Counted from the stretch's first letter, positions 1 to 8,873 are shown. The stretch: 37,957 bases of DNA from Acidobacteriota bacterium (GCA_022072205.1 JAJVID010000140.1:1-37957), one strand, 5' to 3'. Program-made: numbers and translations. The notes: a model not told the origin generated them from the sequence alone.

Positions 1-216
1 AGGTCGTGTCTGACAGTTCGCGCGATTGAAAGCATGGAGAAATTGATCCCTGAAATCTTAAAATTGGGAAACAGCGCTTCGCAGATTCTGATTTTTGGCG
101 CGAAGGGACTTGAAGAAAAAGCGCGCAAACTTTTAAGTGGCCAGCGACAGATGGAATGCCTGCTGATCCCAGGTTCCAACCGCAGATATTTAATCAACAT
201 CTTCCGTTCCACGTGA
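1..216 (+). CDS. rsmG: C-terminal part of 16S rRNA methyltransferase G (5' end outside window)
   Basis: The frame is open from the first base and ends with TGA at 214-216, giving about 71 residues. The opening residues (CLTVRAIESMEKLIPEIL) and the ending (IPGSNRRYLINIFRS) fit the last strand-helix region and terminal basic tail of RsmG/GidB, which N7-methylates 16S rRNA. The S-adenosylmethionine-binding part lies upstream of the window, so the identification rests on this tail and on position: rsmG directly before parA-parB is a very common bacterial arrangement. The stop codon lies inside the first parS-like site, so the end of the gene and the centromere share bases. Identity is likely but not proven from the fragment alone. 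Confidence 0.7.
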   Translation, partial: RSCLTVRAIESMEKLIPEILKLGNSASQILIFGAKGLEEKARKLLSGQRQMECLLIPGSNRRYLINIFRST

Positions 217-220
217 AACG
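205..220. promoter_or_regulatory. parS: parS-like ParB-binding site 1
   Basis: CGTTCCACGTGAAACG matches the known chromosomal parS palindrome TGTTTCACGTGAAACA at 13 of 16 positions, including the central CACGTG core and the complete GTGAAAC half. It overlaps the rsmG stop codon and lies 156 bases before parA. ParB is expected to load here as a CTP-dependent clamp and spread. Confidence 0.85.
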
Positions 221-262
221 CGCTCGGAATGAGCCTTCATTCCTTATCCGCCCTCCTTCTCC

Positions 263-278
263 CGTTCCACGTGAAACA
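263..278. promoter_or_regulatory. parS: parS-like ParB-binding site 2
   Basis: CGTTCCACGTGAAACA matches the parS consensus at 14 of 16 positions. It sits 58 bases after the first site, in the same orientation and with the same CGTTCC left half. The two sites sharing a local variant (C for T at position 5) suggests that this is the species' own parS consensus. Confidence 0.88.
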
Positions 279-288
279 CCCTTCCGCG

Positions 289-317
289 CTTTTACTTGGC
301 ATTTCGGATATGATAAT
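289..317 (+). promoter_or_regulatory. Candidate sigma-70-like promoter for parAB
   Basis: A GATAAT hexamer at 312-317 (with overlapping TATGAT at 309-314) lies about 60 bases before the parA start. The matching -35 region (CTTTTA at 289-294, 17-base spacing) is weak. Only the -10 side is convincing. It lies immediately downstream of parS site 2, so ParB loading could affect it. Confidence 0.28.
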
Positions 318-375
318 TTGCGCCTCGTTCTTATCTCTTTTATCTCTCACTTCATTGCGCATCGAGTAGAAACAC

Positions 376-1176
376 ATGGGAAAAATCATTGCGATTTCCA
401 ATCAGAAGGGTGGGGTTGGAAAAACAACGACCGCTATCAACCTCTCCGCCTGCCTTGCTGCGGCTGATATTCCGACCCTGATAGTTGACATGGACCCGCA
501 GGCGAACGCGACGAGCGGAGTTGGGATAAGAAAAGGTTCGTTCAAGCGCAGCATCTATCATTCGATGGTTATGAACGAACCGGTCACCAACATACTTCTC
601 AACACCGAACTGGAATACCTTAAACTCGCCCCATCGGATCGCAACCTGGCTGGCGCGGAGGTCGAACTCATAGATATACAGGAGCGGGAGTTCTATTTGA
701 AGAAAGTTTTGGAAACCCAGCGCGAGGGATTTGAATACATCATAGTTGATTGCCCGCCCAGTTTAGGCTTACTAACTTTGAATGCCCTTGCCGCCGCAGA
801 TTCGATCATTGTCCCGATTCAGTGTGAATACTTCGCGCTGGAAGGGGTGACTGATTTATGGGACACGCTGGTGAGAATTCGCAGAAGCCTCAACCCCAGC
901 CTGTCTGTTGAAGGGTTCCTGCTTACGATGTTCGATGAGAGAACCAATCTTTCCAATCAGGTTGTTTCGGATCTGAGGGATTTTCTGGGAGCGCAGGTTT
1001 TCCAGACGATGATCCCGCGGAACATCCGACTGGCTGAGGCTCCGAGCCACGGCAAGCCAATTATTCTCTATGACATTAAATCTCGCGGCGCTGAAAGCTA
1101 CTTAAACTTAGCTAAAGAGGTGTTGGAACATGACAAGAAGAGCGTTAGGGAGAGGCTTGAGCGCCCTGCTCTCTGA
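376..1176 (+). CDS. parA: Chromosome-partitioning ATPase ParA/Soj
   Basis: 266 residues, the usual length of chromosomal ParA. The deviant Walker A motif KGGVGKTTTAINL is at residues 11-23, the Walker A' region reads VDMDPQANAT near residue 40, and the Walker B region reads IIVDCPPSLGLLTLNAL near residue 120. These are the hallmarks of the MinD/ParA ATPases that bind the nucleoid as ATP dimers and are released by ParB, moving the origin region apart. The gene is preceded by two parS-like sites and overlaps parB by 47 bases, so the two are translated from one message. No strong ribosome-binding site is visible before the ATG; the start is chosen because the MGKIIAISNQKGG opening is the standard family N-terminus. 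The N-terminus has no long helix-turn-helix extension, as in Soj-type rather than plasmid P1-type ParA. Confidence 0.95.
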   Translation: MGKIIAISNQKGGVGKTTTAINLSACLAAADIPTLIVDMDPQANATSGVGIRKGSFKRSIYHSMVMNEPVTNILLNTELEYLKLAPSDRNLAGAEVELIDIQEREFYLKKVLETQREGFEYIIVDCPPSLGLLTLNALAAADSIIVPIQCEYFALEGVTDLWDTLVRIRRSLNPSLSVEGFLLTMFDERTNLSNQVVSDLRDFLGAQVFQTMIPRNIRLAEAPSHGKPIILYDIKSRGAESYLNLAKEVLEHDKKSVRERLERPAL

Positions 1177-1987
1177 TTCGGCAACGCAGGGTGACGAATT
1201 GCTGGAGGTAGACATTGATTTAATTGATCCCAACCCGGATCAGCCGAGAGTGCGCTTCAACGAAGACAAGCTCAACGAGCTTGCTCAATCCATCAGATCA
1301 AATGGCCTGGTTCAGCCGCTGCTGTTGCGGCGAATCTCGAACGGACGGTATCAGATTGTCGCCGGTGAACGCCGATGGCGCGCGGCGCAACGCGCGGGTT
1401 TGCACAGAGTGAACGCTGTCATACGCAGCATCCCGGATTCAAAGTTGCTTGAACTGGCGCTGATTGAAAACATTCAAAGGCAGGAACTCAACTCGATTGA
1501 AGAGGCTCTGGCTTATCAACGCCTGATTCACAATTTAGGGCTAACTCAGGATGAAGTTGCGCAACAGGTCGGGAAAGACCGGTCGTCCATAGCCAATTAC
1601 CTGCGGCTGTTGAACCTGCCTGACGATGTTCAGAGAATGCTGGAAGACGAACTGATTTCGATGGGGCATGCGCGAGCATTGCTTGGGTTGAAAACTAAAG
1701 ATCAGATAAAAAGGCTGGCCAATGAAGTGGTCGAGAAGAAATTGTCGGTTCGGCAAACAGAGCAAGCGGTGAAACGCGCCACTTCTCCTCAATCGCTCAA
1801 GGAAGACTCGACACCCTCAGGCAATGATGCTAACATCCGCGCCGCCGAGTTGAAGATGAAAAGATTCCTCGGGACTCAGGTGCGAATTCATCAAAGTCAT
1901 AATGGAGGCAGGATTGAGGTCGAGTTCAGTTCGGCCAGCGAACTGGACAGAATCTATTCAATCATCATGCGGAAGTCAGACCCGTAA
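1130..1987 (+). CDS. parB: Chromosome-partitioning protein ParB/Spo0J
   Basis: 285 residues. The opening TRRALGRGLSALL is the conserved ParB N-terminal box that stimulates the ParA ATPase, which supports this start even though it lies 47 bases inside parA. The CTP-binding ParB/sulfiredoxin-like fold follows, with NPDQPR near residue 36, GERRWRAAQRAG at about residues 83-94 and ENIQRQELNSIEEA near residues 113-126. A helix-turn-helix (LTQDEVAQQVGKDRSSIANYLRLL) around residues 139-162 reads the parS sequence. The C-terminal segment ending at about residue 285 is the dimerisation domain. The protein should load at the two sites at 205-278, spread by clamp sliding and act with ParA and probably SMC near the replication origin. 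Confidence 0.95.
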   Translation: MTRRALGRGLSALLSDSATQGDELLEVDIDLIDPNPDQPRVRFNEDKLNELAQSIRSNGLVQPLLLRRISNGRYQIVAGERRWRAAQRAGLHRVNAVIRSIPDSKLLELALIENIQRQELNSIEEALAYQRLIHNLGLTQDEVAQQVGKDRSSIANYLRLLNLPDDVQRMLEDELISMGHARALLGLKTKDQIKRLANEVVEKKLSVRQTEQAVKRATSPQSLKEDSTPSGNDANIRAAELKMKRFLGTQVRIHQSHNGGRIEVEFSSASELDRIYSIIMRKSDP

Positions 1988-2101
1988 CCCTTCCCCCGCA
2001 GCAAGCGATCTGAATTTCCAGATTCCACCACCACTGGCGCATTGCCCCAACTCACATTTCAACAGTTTCCAGAAAATCCTTAACCTTTGGAGGGCTTAGT
2101 T

Positions 2102-2563
2102 ATGAAGTTTGGCAGCAATAAATCGGCGTCGTCTTATATACCAAACGATGCGCCGACGGATCTCCGCAGCTTTTTGGGCGAAGGCACTGAAATCACGGGC
2201 GAGATCAAATTTTCGGAGATTATGCGGGTGGACGCCAACATATCCGGCACCATCGCGTCGGATTCGGGCAGTCTGCTTATCATGGAAAGAGGTCGCGTCA
2301 AGGCTACGGTTCAGGCAGGCATTGTCGAAGTCAGCGGAATCGTGGAAGGCACGATCACAGCGAAAAACAGCGTGAAGATTCACTCGACCGGACGTGTTTA
2401 CGGCGACATCTACACTCCGGCTTTGATCATTGAACACGGAGCCGTTTTCGACGGGAAGTGTCATATGCTCGATAACAAAAACCATGCGACAAAGGATTTC
2501 GCCAAGGCGGAGCCGAAGCCGTTAGCCGATACAAAAAATCTGAAGATGGCGGATGCGGTCTAA
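2102..2563 (+). CDS. Bactofilin-family cytoskeletal protein
   Basis: 153 residues from the ATG at 2102, which has GGAGG at 2089-2093, eight bases away; a TTG five codons upstream overlaps that site and is rejected as the start. The core (about residues 22-120) carries the repeating short beta-strand pattern of the bactofilin beta-helix: SFLGEGTEITGEIKFSEIMRV, then GTIASDSGSLLIMERG, VEVSGIVEGTITAKNSVKIHSTG and VYGDIYTPALIIEHGAVFDG. Bactofilins polymerise without nucleotide into membrane-associated filaments that scaffold cell-wall enzymes or polarity proteins. The position directly after parAB recalls the Myxococcus bactofilin-ParABS linkage, so a role in anchoring ParB-parS complexes is possible but is inference. 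The C-terminal tail is Lys/Ala/Pro-rich and looks disordered. Confidence 0.9.
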   Translation: MKFGSNKSASSYIPNDAPTDLRSFLGEGTEITGEIKFSEIMRVDANISGTIASDSGSLLIMERGRVKATVQAGIVEVSGIVEGTITAKNSVKIHSTGRVYGDIYTPALIIEHGAVFDGKCHMLDNKNHATKDFAKAEPKPLADTKNLKMADAV

Positions 2564-2931
2564 TCGCTGAGTCTGTTCACCCGCGTTCATTTAACGCCTG
2601 TTCAGTTTGTTTCTGGCAGATTCAACTTAGAATCGCCAGTTGATTTTGATCCTTTTTTCGCTGTGTTTTTTGAAAGCGCTAAGCGCTTGTCGCCAGAAAT
2701 ACGTTGAGGGCTATATTGGCGTGATTTTCGCCAGCATTGTTGAGTTCGGTAAAATAAGCCTCCAGATCACGACCAAACACCTGCGCGCCAGGTAATGTTG
2801 TTTTTCCGCCTGACTACAATTCAACCTTCAACGTATTTCTGTCGCCTTATAGTTAGCAAGTCGGCGCTCCTTCCTCTACAATCCACCTTCACCAACCGAT
2901 GTACCGAAACAGATTACGGAGAGATCAAAAG
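2564..2931. other. Intergenic region with small inverted repeats
   Basis: This region lies between the bactofilin and the M14 peptidase and has no convincing gene. It holds a weak hairpin (TCAACT 2622-2627 / AGTTGA 2638-2643) followed by an AT-rich stretch with six T's, possibly the bactofilin terminator. It also holds a tight 7-bp palindrome AAGCGCT-A-AGCGCTT (2674-2688) and a 14-bp inverted repeat described separately. The minus strand between the repeat arms has a 44-codon open frame without a start codon, perhaps a decayed gene. Confidence 0.5.
2694..2841. repeat. 148-bp segment bounded by a 14-bp inverted repeat
   Basis: CAGAAATACGTTGA at 2694-2707 is exactly inverted as TCAACGTATTTCTG at 2828-2841, and similarity continues imperfectly outward. 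The arms are 120 bases apart, too far for a simple terminator, so a small non-autonomous mobile element or its remnant is one explanation. No flanking direct repeat was found by eye. Confidence 0.45.
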
Positions 2932-4623
2932 ATGAAGCCGACCTTCGCTTTGATAAGCCTGCTGTTGTTAATTACCAACCTGTCAATGACTATGCCACGC
3001 ACACAAAACGATCAATTAAAATCGCGCGCCGAGTTGACCAATTACGAAGAAACCAGCCGTTACGAAGACGTGATGCGATTCATCGGCGAACTCCAGAAAC
3101 GAACCGACAAATTGCGCGTCGAATCTTTTGGCAAAACTGAAGAGGGGCGTGAGTTGCCGCTGATGATCTTCGCCGACCCGCCAATTTCGCAGCCGCGCGA
3201 GGCGCGCGGTTCGGGCAAGCCCGTCATTTTCATTCAAGCCAATATTCATGCGGGCGAAGTCGAAGGCAAAGAGGCGATGCTCCATCTTTCGCGCCGCATC
3301 GCGACAGGCGACCTGCGAACGTTGCTCAACAATCTGATCATCTTGATTGCGCCCATCTACAATGCCGATGGCAATGAGAAGATCAGTCCGAACAACCGCA
3401 CGGCGCAGAACGGCCCTATTGGCGGTGTCGGCACGCGCGAAAACGCGAAAGGATTCGATCTCAACCGCGATTACATGAAACTCGAAACGCCGGAAGCCAA
3501 CGCGCTCGTCGGTCTGTTCAATCGCTGGGACCCGCATCTGACGGTTGACCTGCACACGACCAACGGCTCGTATCACGGCTATCATCTGACCTACGCTCCG
3601 ACCTTGAATCCGAACGCCGACGCGCGATTGATTGCGTTCGAGCGGAGCAAAATGCTGCCCGCGATCACACGCGCGATGCTCAGGCAACACAAGTTCCGAG
3701 CTTACTTCTACGGCAATTTCGCCACGAAAGAGCGGATGAACCGCGAGATGGATACGTTCGAAATGCAGCGGTCCGGGAGAGAAGCTCAGCCCGCCGGCAA
3801 ACCAGAAACCAAAATCTGGCGCACGTTCGATCATCGCCCGCGATTCGGCAATAACTATTGCGGCTTGCGAAACCGGCTGACAATTCTTTCTGAGGCGTAC
3901 AGCTATCTGGATTTCAAAGGCCGCGTCGCCGTGACCGAAGCCTTTGTCGAAGAGATATTCAAATACTCGGCGCTGCACGCGGCTGAGATTGCTGCGTTGA
4001 TCAAGCGCGTTGACGATGACGCTGTTCGCGGGCGCGTCGCTGATCAAGGCGTCGCATTTGAATTGAAGCCGCTCGACAAGCCCGTTGACATCCTGGTCGG
4101 CGAGGTCGAGAAAATCAAAAATCCGCGATCAGGCAAAATGATGACGGCGATGATTGAAAACAAGTACACGCCGACGCCGATGCTCGATTACGGCCTCTTC
4201 GCTGCGACGAAGAGCGTTGCGGTTCCGCGCGCCTATATTTTCCGCAACGAAGATGGGATGAAAACTGTAATCGCAAAACTCCTCTCACATGGAATTGCGG
4301 TCGAGGAATTGACCGAGCCGCTGACAGCCGAAGTCGAAAGCTTCCAGATTGACGACGTGAAGAAAGCCGCGCGCGCATTTCAAGGCCACGCTGAAGTCAA
4401 GCTCAAAGGCCGCGCGCAAAAGGAAACCGTTCAATTCCCCGCCGGCTCAATCATCGTCCGCACGTCTCAACCTTCGGCTTCGTTGATTTTCTACCTGCTT
4501 GAAGCCGAGAGCGATGATGGTTTTGTGAACTGGAATTTTCTGGACGCTTATCTGGAAAAAGGAAAGACGTACCCGATTTACAAACTGACAAGTGAGGTGA
4601 AGGCGGCGAGCAGGTTGAAGTGA
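2932..4623 (+). CDS. Secreted M14-family zinc carboxypeptidase
   Basis: 563 residues from the ATG at 2932, chosen because GGAGAG at 2918-2923 precedes it by eight bases and a hydrophobic signal segment follows ([19 protein letters not shown]). The peptidase domain begins near residue 35. Zinc ligands are visible as HAGEVEGKE (His106 and Glu109) and DLHTTNG (His208); [15 protein letters not shown] around residues 175-189 carries the usual substrate-binding Arg region. These are the M14 signatures. The protein should act outside the cytoplasm and cut C-terminal or peptidoglycan-like peptide substrates; which one cannot be told from sequence. The C-terminal 200 residues are not a motif-rich domain I recognise. 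The next gene starts 26 bases downstream on the same strand. Confidence 0.85.
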   Translation: MKPTFALISLLLLITNLSMTMPRTQNDQLKSRAELTNYEETSRYEDVMRFIGELQKRTDKLRVESFGKTEEGRELPLMIFADPPISQPREARGSGKPVIFIQANIHAGEVEGKEAMLHLSRRIATGDLRTLLNNLIILIAPIYNADGNEKISPNNRTAQNGPIGGVGTRENAKGFDLNRDYMKLETPEANALVGLFNRWDPHLTVDLHTTNGSYHGYHLTYAPTLNPNADARLIAFERSKMLPAITRAMLRQHKFRAYFYGNFATKERMNREMDTFEMQRSGREAQPAGKPETKIWRTFDHRPRFGNNYCGLRNRLTILSEAYSYLDFKGRVAVTEAFVEEIFKYSALHAAEIAALIKRVDDDAVRGRVADQGVAFELKPLDKPVDILVGEVEKIKNPRSGKMMTAMIENKYTPTPMLDYGLFAATKSVAVPRAYIFRNEDGMKTVIAKLLSHGIAVEELTEPLTAEVESFQIDDVKKAARAFQGHAEVKLKGRAQKETVQFPAGSIIVRTSQPSASLIFYLLEAESDDGFVNWNFLDAYLEKGKTYPIYKLTSEVKAASRLK

Positions 4624-4649
4624 TGACCCATTTCAACTGATTGAAATCC

Positions 4650-5999
4650 ATGTCCGGCAGAGTTCTCATCAAAGACGCGACGATCATCACACTCGACGCA
4701 GCGAATCGGATTTTCGAGGGTAGCGTCGCGATTGATCGTGGCCGCATCGTGGCGATCGAGTCTTCCGCGCAGGCGCAGTCCGACGCCGCCGTTGATGAAG
4801 TGATTGACGGGCGTGGGCGCGCGCTGCTTCCCGGCTTCGTACAAACTCACATCCATCTTTGCCAGACATTGTTTCGCGGCGCGGCCGATGACCTGGCGTT
4901 GATTGACTGGCTGAAACAGCGCGTCTGGCCGATGGAAGCCGCGCACACGCCCCAATCCCTTTACGCTTCGGCGCGACTGGGCATCGCCGAATTGATCAAA
5001 GGCGGGACGACTTGCGCGTTGACGATGGAGACGGTCAATCATACCGAGTCCGTCTTCCGCGCGGTCGAAGAATCCGGCTTCCGCGCGACGGTCGGCAAAT
5101 GCATGATGGATCAGGGCGACGATGTGCCCGAAGCTTTGAGCGAAGAGACTGAAGATTCAATCGCCGAATCGCTTCGTTTGCTCGAACAGTGGAATGGACG
5201 AGCCGATGGCCGCATCCGTTATTGCTTCGCCCCGCGCTTCGCTGTCAGTTGCACGCGCGAACTGCTTGAACGAGTCGCCAAACTTTCGCGCGAACTTGGC
5301 GTGATGATTCATACGCACGCTTCTGAAAACCGAGACGAGATTGCGATGGTCGAAAGGTTGGCGGGTGAGCGCAACATCGAATATCTGCGCAATGTGGGAT
5401 TGACCACGCCCCGCGTCGTCCTGGCGCATTGCGTTCATCTTGACGATGACGAGATGGAGATTCTGCGCTCGACCGGCGCCCACGTCGCGCATTGCCCTTC
5501 CTCGAATCTCAAACTCGCCTCCGGCATCGCTCGCGTGACCGAGATGCTTGATCGCGGAGTTTCAGTTTCGCTCGGCGCGGATGGCGCTCCGTGCAACAAC
5601 CGGCTCGATATGTTCACCGAGATGCGCACAGCCGCGCTGCTGCAAAAAGTTTTGCACGGCCCACGCGCTCTGCCGGCGTTGACCGCGTTGCAACTGGCGA
5701 CCATCAACGGCGCGCGAGCGATGGGACTGGCTGATCAAATCGGCAGCATCGAAATCGGCAAACGCGCCGACCTTCAGTTGGTCAATTTGAACCGTCTGCA
5801 CACAACGCCGCAGCCCGATCCAGTCTCGACGATTGTTTATGCGGCGGAAGCGAGCGATGTGGAAACGGTGATTATTGATGGACAGATTGTGATGCGCGAT
5901 GGAGAATTGCTCACGCTCAACGAACAGGATGTCATTGACCAGGCGCGCGACCAATCTCGGAAGCTCGCGCAGAGGATCGCCGGCGCAAACCAATCATAG
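4650..5999 (+). CDS. Amidohydrolase, Mta/SAH deaminase-like (aminohydrolase of purine-type substrates)
   Basis: 449 residues from the ATG at 4650; an in-frame TTG nine bases earlier is less likely. The metal-dependent amidohydrolase pattern is complete: THIHL near residue 66 (paired metal-binding histidines), [10 protein letters not shown] near residue 208, [10 protein letters not shown] near residue 244, and [16 protein letters not shown] near residue 302 carrying the catalytic Asp. The spacing and the GADGAPCNN block place it in the SsnA/AtzA/Mta-SAH-deaminase branch, whose members deaminate guanine, 8-oxoguanine, S-adenosylhomocysteine, 5'-deoxyadenosine or triazines. The downstream molybdenum hydroxylase genes begin ten bases after its stop, so purine or another N-heterocycle catabolism is the likely context. 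The exact substrate is not readable from the sequence. Confidence 0.85.
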   Translation: MSGRVLIKDATIITLDAANRIFEGSVAIDRGRIVAIESSAQAQSDAAVDEVIDGRGRALLPGFVQTHIHLCQTLFRGAADDLALIDWLKQRVWPMEAAHTPQSLYASARLGIAELIKGGTTCALTMETVNHTESVFRAVEESGFRATVGKCMMDQGDDVPEALSEETEDSIAESLRLLEQWNGRADGRIRYCFAPRFAVSCTRELLERVAKLSRELGVMIHTHASENRDEIAMVERLAGERNIEYLRNVGLTTPRVVLAHCVHLDDDEMEILRSTGAHVAHCPSSNLKLASGIARVTEMLDRGVSVSLGADGAPCNNRLDMFTEMRTAALLQKVLHGPRALPALTALQLATINGARAMGLADQIGSIEIGKRADLQLVNLNRLHTTPQPDPVSTIVYAAEASDVETVIIDGQIVMRDGELLTLNEQDVIDQARDQSRKLAQRIAGANQS

Positions 6000-6009
6000 G
6001 TGAATCGAA

Positions 6010-8259
6010 ATGGCTGTCGGACAAAACGTCTTACGAAAAGAAGGCTACGAAAAGCTGACCGGCGCGGCCCGATACATTGATGACATCACGCTCGATGGGA
6101 TGCTTCACGGCAAGACCATTCGCAGCAGCATTCCGTGTGGCCGCATCAAATCAATCACGTTCGATCCTGATTACGACTGGTCGCGCATCGTCGTCGCTGA
6201 TTACCGCGACATTCCCGGAAACAACTACGTCGCGCTGATCGAAAACGATCAGCCGCTTCTCGCCGAAACTGAAATTCGCCATTGCGAAGAGCCGATCCTG
6301 CTAATCGCCGCCGAAAGCAAACACGAAGCCGAAGTCGCGGCGCGCCATATCCGCATCGAGTACGAAGAATCGCCGCCGGTTCTGACGATTGAAGAGGCGC
6401 TCGAAGGCGACCGGATCATTTACGGCTCGGATAACATCTTCAAGAGTTTTCTGATCGCGCGCGGCGACGTTGATGAAGGCTTCAAACAAGCGCACACAAT
6501 TGTCGAAGGCGAATACCGCGTGCCGCATCAAGAGCAGCTTTACATCGAGCCGCAGGGAATGATCGCAATTCCCGGCGACAACGCGATGACCGTGATGGGT
6601 TCGATGCAGTGCCCGTACTATATTCACAAAGCGCTCAAACATGTTTTCAATTTGAGCGACGAGCAGGTGATTGTTATTCAAACGACTACCGGCGGCGGCT
6701 TCGGCGGCAAGGAAGAATATCCGTCAGTGATCGCGGCGCACGCGGCGTTGCTGGCGCACAAGGCCGGGCGGCCGGTCAAGCTCGTTTACGACCGCGCGGA
6801 AGACATCGCCGCGACTCCGAAACGACATCCTGGAATCATCCGTCACCGCACTGGCGTGACGAAAGAAGGACAATTGGTGGCGAGCGAGATTGACATCCTC
6901 TTCGACGGCGGCGCTTACGTGACGCTGTCGCCGGTGGTGCTTTCGCGCGGAGCCATTCACGCGCTGGGGCCGTACCGCTGCGACAACGTTCGCATCACAG
7001 CGCGCGCGGTCGCAACCAACACTCCGCCCAATGGCGCTTTTCGTGGCTTCGGCGCGCCGCAGGTGACATTCGCTTACGAAATGCAGATGGAAAAGGTCGC
7101 GGCGAAGTTGATCCTGGATTCAGTCACAATTCGGCAAATCAACATGCTGCGCGAAGGCGACATCACCGCGACCGGACAGCGGTTGAATTGGAGCGTCGGC
7201 TCGGAGGATGTTTTCAACGCGGTGGTTGATCGCAAGAAATTTTTCGAGAAGAGAGGAAATGCGGCGGACAAGAGTGATTTAAGAGGGAAGCTTTACGGCA
7301 TTGGCCTCTCGTTTTTCTTTCACGGCGCGGGCTTCACCGGCAGCGGCGAAGCGAAAATGAAAGCGCAGGCAGGCATCGGGATCACGCCCGAAGGCCGCGC
7401 CCGCGTCTTGTCCGGCTCGACTGAAATCGGTCAGGGGACTCGCACCATCTTCAGTCAGATCGTGGCTGATGAGTTGGGCATCGGCTGCGATGACGTTGAA
7501 GTCGAAGAGCCTGACACGTCGCGCGTCCCGGACAGCGGCCCGACTGTAGCTTCTCGAACTTGCATGGTAGTTGGCCGCGTCGTTCAACTCGCAGCATACG
7601 AGGTGAAACAGAAATTGCTGCGCTTCGTCGCTGAGCGTTACGGCGATGCTGACGTGAAGTTGATCGAAGGGCGATTTGACGCAAACGGGAAAGAGCTTGC
7701 CAGCTTCAGTGAAATCGCGCGCGCCTATCTCGATCTACGCGGCGAATTGAAAGCCTATGCGAGCTACGCCAATCCGCCCGGCATCGAGTGGGATGATGAA
7801 ACTTACACGGGCGACGCTTACCCGGTCTTTTCGTGGGGCGCGATGGTCGCCGAGGTCGAGGTTGACCCGGTCACATGGGCGGTAACGGTAACGAAGATCA
7901 CGACTGCGCAGGACATCGGACGCGCGATCAATCCTGTTCTCGCCGCCGGACAGATCGAAGGCGGAACACTCCAGGCTGTCGGTTACGGCGTGCTGGAAGA
8001 GTTGGTCTGGAATCGCGGTCGAATAATCAACAATCAATTGACCAATTACATCATCCCGACATCGCTCGACGCGCCAGAGATCGAAACCATCATCATCGAG
8101 AAGGAATATCCGCACGGTCCATTCGGAGCTAAAGGCGTCGGCGAACTGCCGATGGATGGAGCGGCGCCGGCCATTGCGCTGGCGGTGTACGATGCGGTTG
8201 GACACTTCGTGACTGAAATCCCCATCACGCCTGAGCGATTGATGGTTGTGGCGGGCTAA
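6010..8259 (+). CDS. Xanthine dehydrogenase-family molybdopterin-binding subunit
   Basis: 749 residues, the length of a stand-alone large subunit. The N-terminal ald_xan_dh hammerhead domain begins at about residue 14 (GAARYIDDI). The molybdenum-cofactor domains carry GGGFGGKEEYPS near residue 231, PPNGAFRGFGAPQ near residue 340, QGTRTIFSQIVADE near residue 477 and the terminal FGAKGVGELP motif, whose Glu is the general base of the family. GGGFGGKE and FRGFG point to the xanthine dehydrogenase/aldehyde oxidase side rather than CO dehydrogenase. It should form a heterotrimer (or its dimer) with the 2Fe-2S and FAD subunits encoded just downstream and hydroxylate a heterocycle or aldehyde. The start follows the deaminase by only ten bases, indicating one operon. 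Confidence 0.93.
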   Translation: MAVGQNVLRKEGYEKLTGAARYIDDITLDGMLHGKTIRSSIPCGRIKSITFDPDYDWSRIVVADYRDIPGNNYVALIENDQPLLAETEIRHCEEPILLIAAESKHEAEVAARHIRIEYEESPPVLTIEEALEGDRIIYGSDNIFKSFLIARGDVDEGFKQAHTIVEGEYRVPHQEQLYIEPQGMIAIPGDNAMTVMGSMQCPYYIHKALKHVFNLSDEQVIVIQTTTGGGFGGKEEYPSVIAAHAALLAHKAGRPVKLVYDRAEDIAATPKRHPGIIRHRTGVTKEGQLVASEIDILFDGGAYVTLSPVVLSRGAIHALGPYRCDNVRITARAVATNTPPNGAFRGFGAPQVTFAYEMQMEKVAAKLILDSVTIRQINMLREGDITATGQRLNWSVGSEDVFNAVVDRKKFFEKRGNAADKSDLRGKLYGIGLSFFFHGAGFTGSGEAKMKAQAGIGITPEGRARVLSGSTEIGQGTRTIFSQIVADELGIGCDDVEVEEPDTSRVPDSGPTVASRTCMVVGRVVQLAAYEVKQKLLRFVAERYGDADVKLIEGRFDANGKELASFSEIARAYLDLRGELKAYASYANPPGIEWDDETYTGDAYPVFSWGAMVAEVEVDPVTWAVTVTKITTAQDIGRAINPVLAAGQIEGGTLQAVGYGVLEELVWNRGRIINNQLTNYIIPTSLDAPEIETIIIEKEYPHGPFGAKGVGELPMDGAAPAIALAVYDAVGHFVTEIPITPERLMVVAG

Positions 8260-8274
8260 ATCGAAACACAAAAC

Positions 8275-8381
8275 ATTGGGACACCAGCCACAGAGATCAC
8301 AGAGGACACAGAGGTGAAAGGCGCGTGTGCATTGTTTCTGTGATCTCTGTGATCTCTGTGGCTAAAAACGTTTGTCCCAAT
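8275..8381. repeat. Two-tier inverted-repeat element inside the molybdenum hydroxylase operon
   Basis: A perfect 19-bp inverted repeat, AGCCACAGAGATCACAGAG (8286-8304) and its complement (8345-8363), is flanked by a second perfect 9-bp pair, ATTGGGACA (8275-8283) and TGTCCCAAT (8373-8381). The arms are themselves made of short CACAGAG-type units. In RNA this would be a long hairpin with a 40-base loop. It fills most of the gap between the large and 2Fe-2S subunit genes. From general experience, CACAGAG-rich repeats recur between genes in Acidobacteria and Planctomycetes; that comparison is from memory. Confidence 0.85.
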
Positions 8382-8414
8382 CTTGTATGGTCTGATTTAG
8401 AGGCAAAGAAGAGC

Positions 8415-8873
8415 ATGAAGCTGAACTTTCGGGTCAACGGCGTCGAGCGCGAAATTGACGCTCCACCGATGAAGCGGCTGCTGGATGCGCTGCGCGAAGA
8501 CTTGCGATTGACCGGAACCAAAGAAGGCTGCGGAGAAGGCGAATGCGGCGCGTGTTCGGTGATTGTTGATGGCGAGGCGCTCAACTCCTGCCTCGCGCCT
8601 GTTTGTCAGATGCAGAACGCGAATATCATCACGGTCGAAGGATTGGCGCGCGATGGAAAGCTCGATCCGTTGCAACAGGCGTTTCTGGAATGCGGCGCCG
8701 CGCAGTGCGGCATCTGCACGCCGGGCATGCTCATTGCCGCGCGCGCATTGCTCGACGCCAATCGGCGCCCATCGCGGGATGAAATCAAAGAAGCTATCGC
8801 GGGTAATCTCTGCCGCTGCACCGGCTACGTGAAGATCATTGACGCGATTGAACAGGCCGCGAGCGCGGCTTGA
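8415..8873 (+). CDS. Xanthine dehydrogenase-family 2Fe-2S subunit
   Basis: 152 residues from the ATG at 8415. A longer frame starting at 8325 would read through the inverted-repeat element and give an N-terminus of repeat-derived residues, so it is rejected. The plant-type ferredoxin cluster motif CGEGECGACSV lies near residue 40, with its fourth Cys in ALNSC near residue 60. The second cluster is carried by CGICTPGM near residue 100 and CRCTGY near residue 136. The protein passes electrons from the molybdenum site to FAD. Codon use resembles its neighbours. Its stop overlaps a possible TTG start for the next gene, and translational coupling is likely. Confidence 0.93.
   Translation: MKLNFRVNGVEREIDAPPMKRLLDALREDLRLTGTKEGCGEGECGACSVIVDGEALNSCLAPVCQMQNANIITVEGLARDGKLDPLQQAFLECGAAQCGICTPGMLIAARALLDANRRPSRDEIKEAIAGNLCRCTGYVKIIDAIEQAASAA

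Noticed and set aside
3016..4047. Long minus-strand frame opposite the M14 peptidase
   Set aside because: Antisense shadow of a real gene with clear zinc-site motifs; composition rich in Arg/Ala without any family pattern.
8325..8414. 30-codon N-terminal extension of the 2Fe-2S subunit
   Set aside because: It is translated from the inverted-repeat element; the ferredoxin domain begins right at the ATG 8415.
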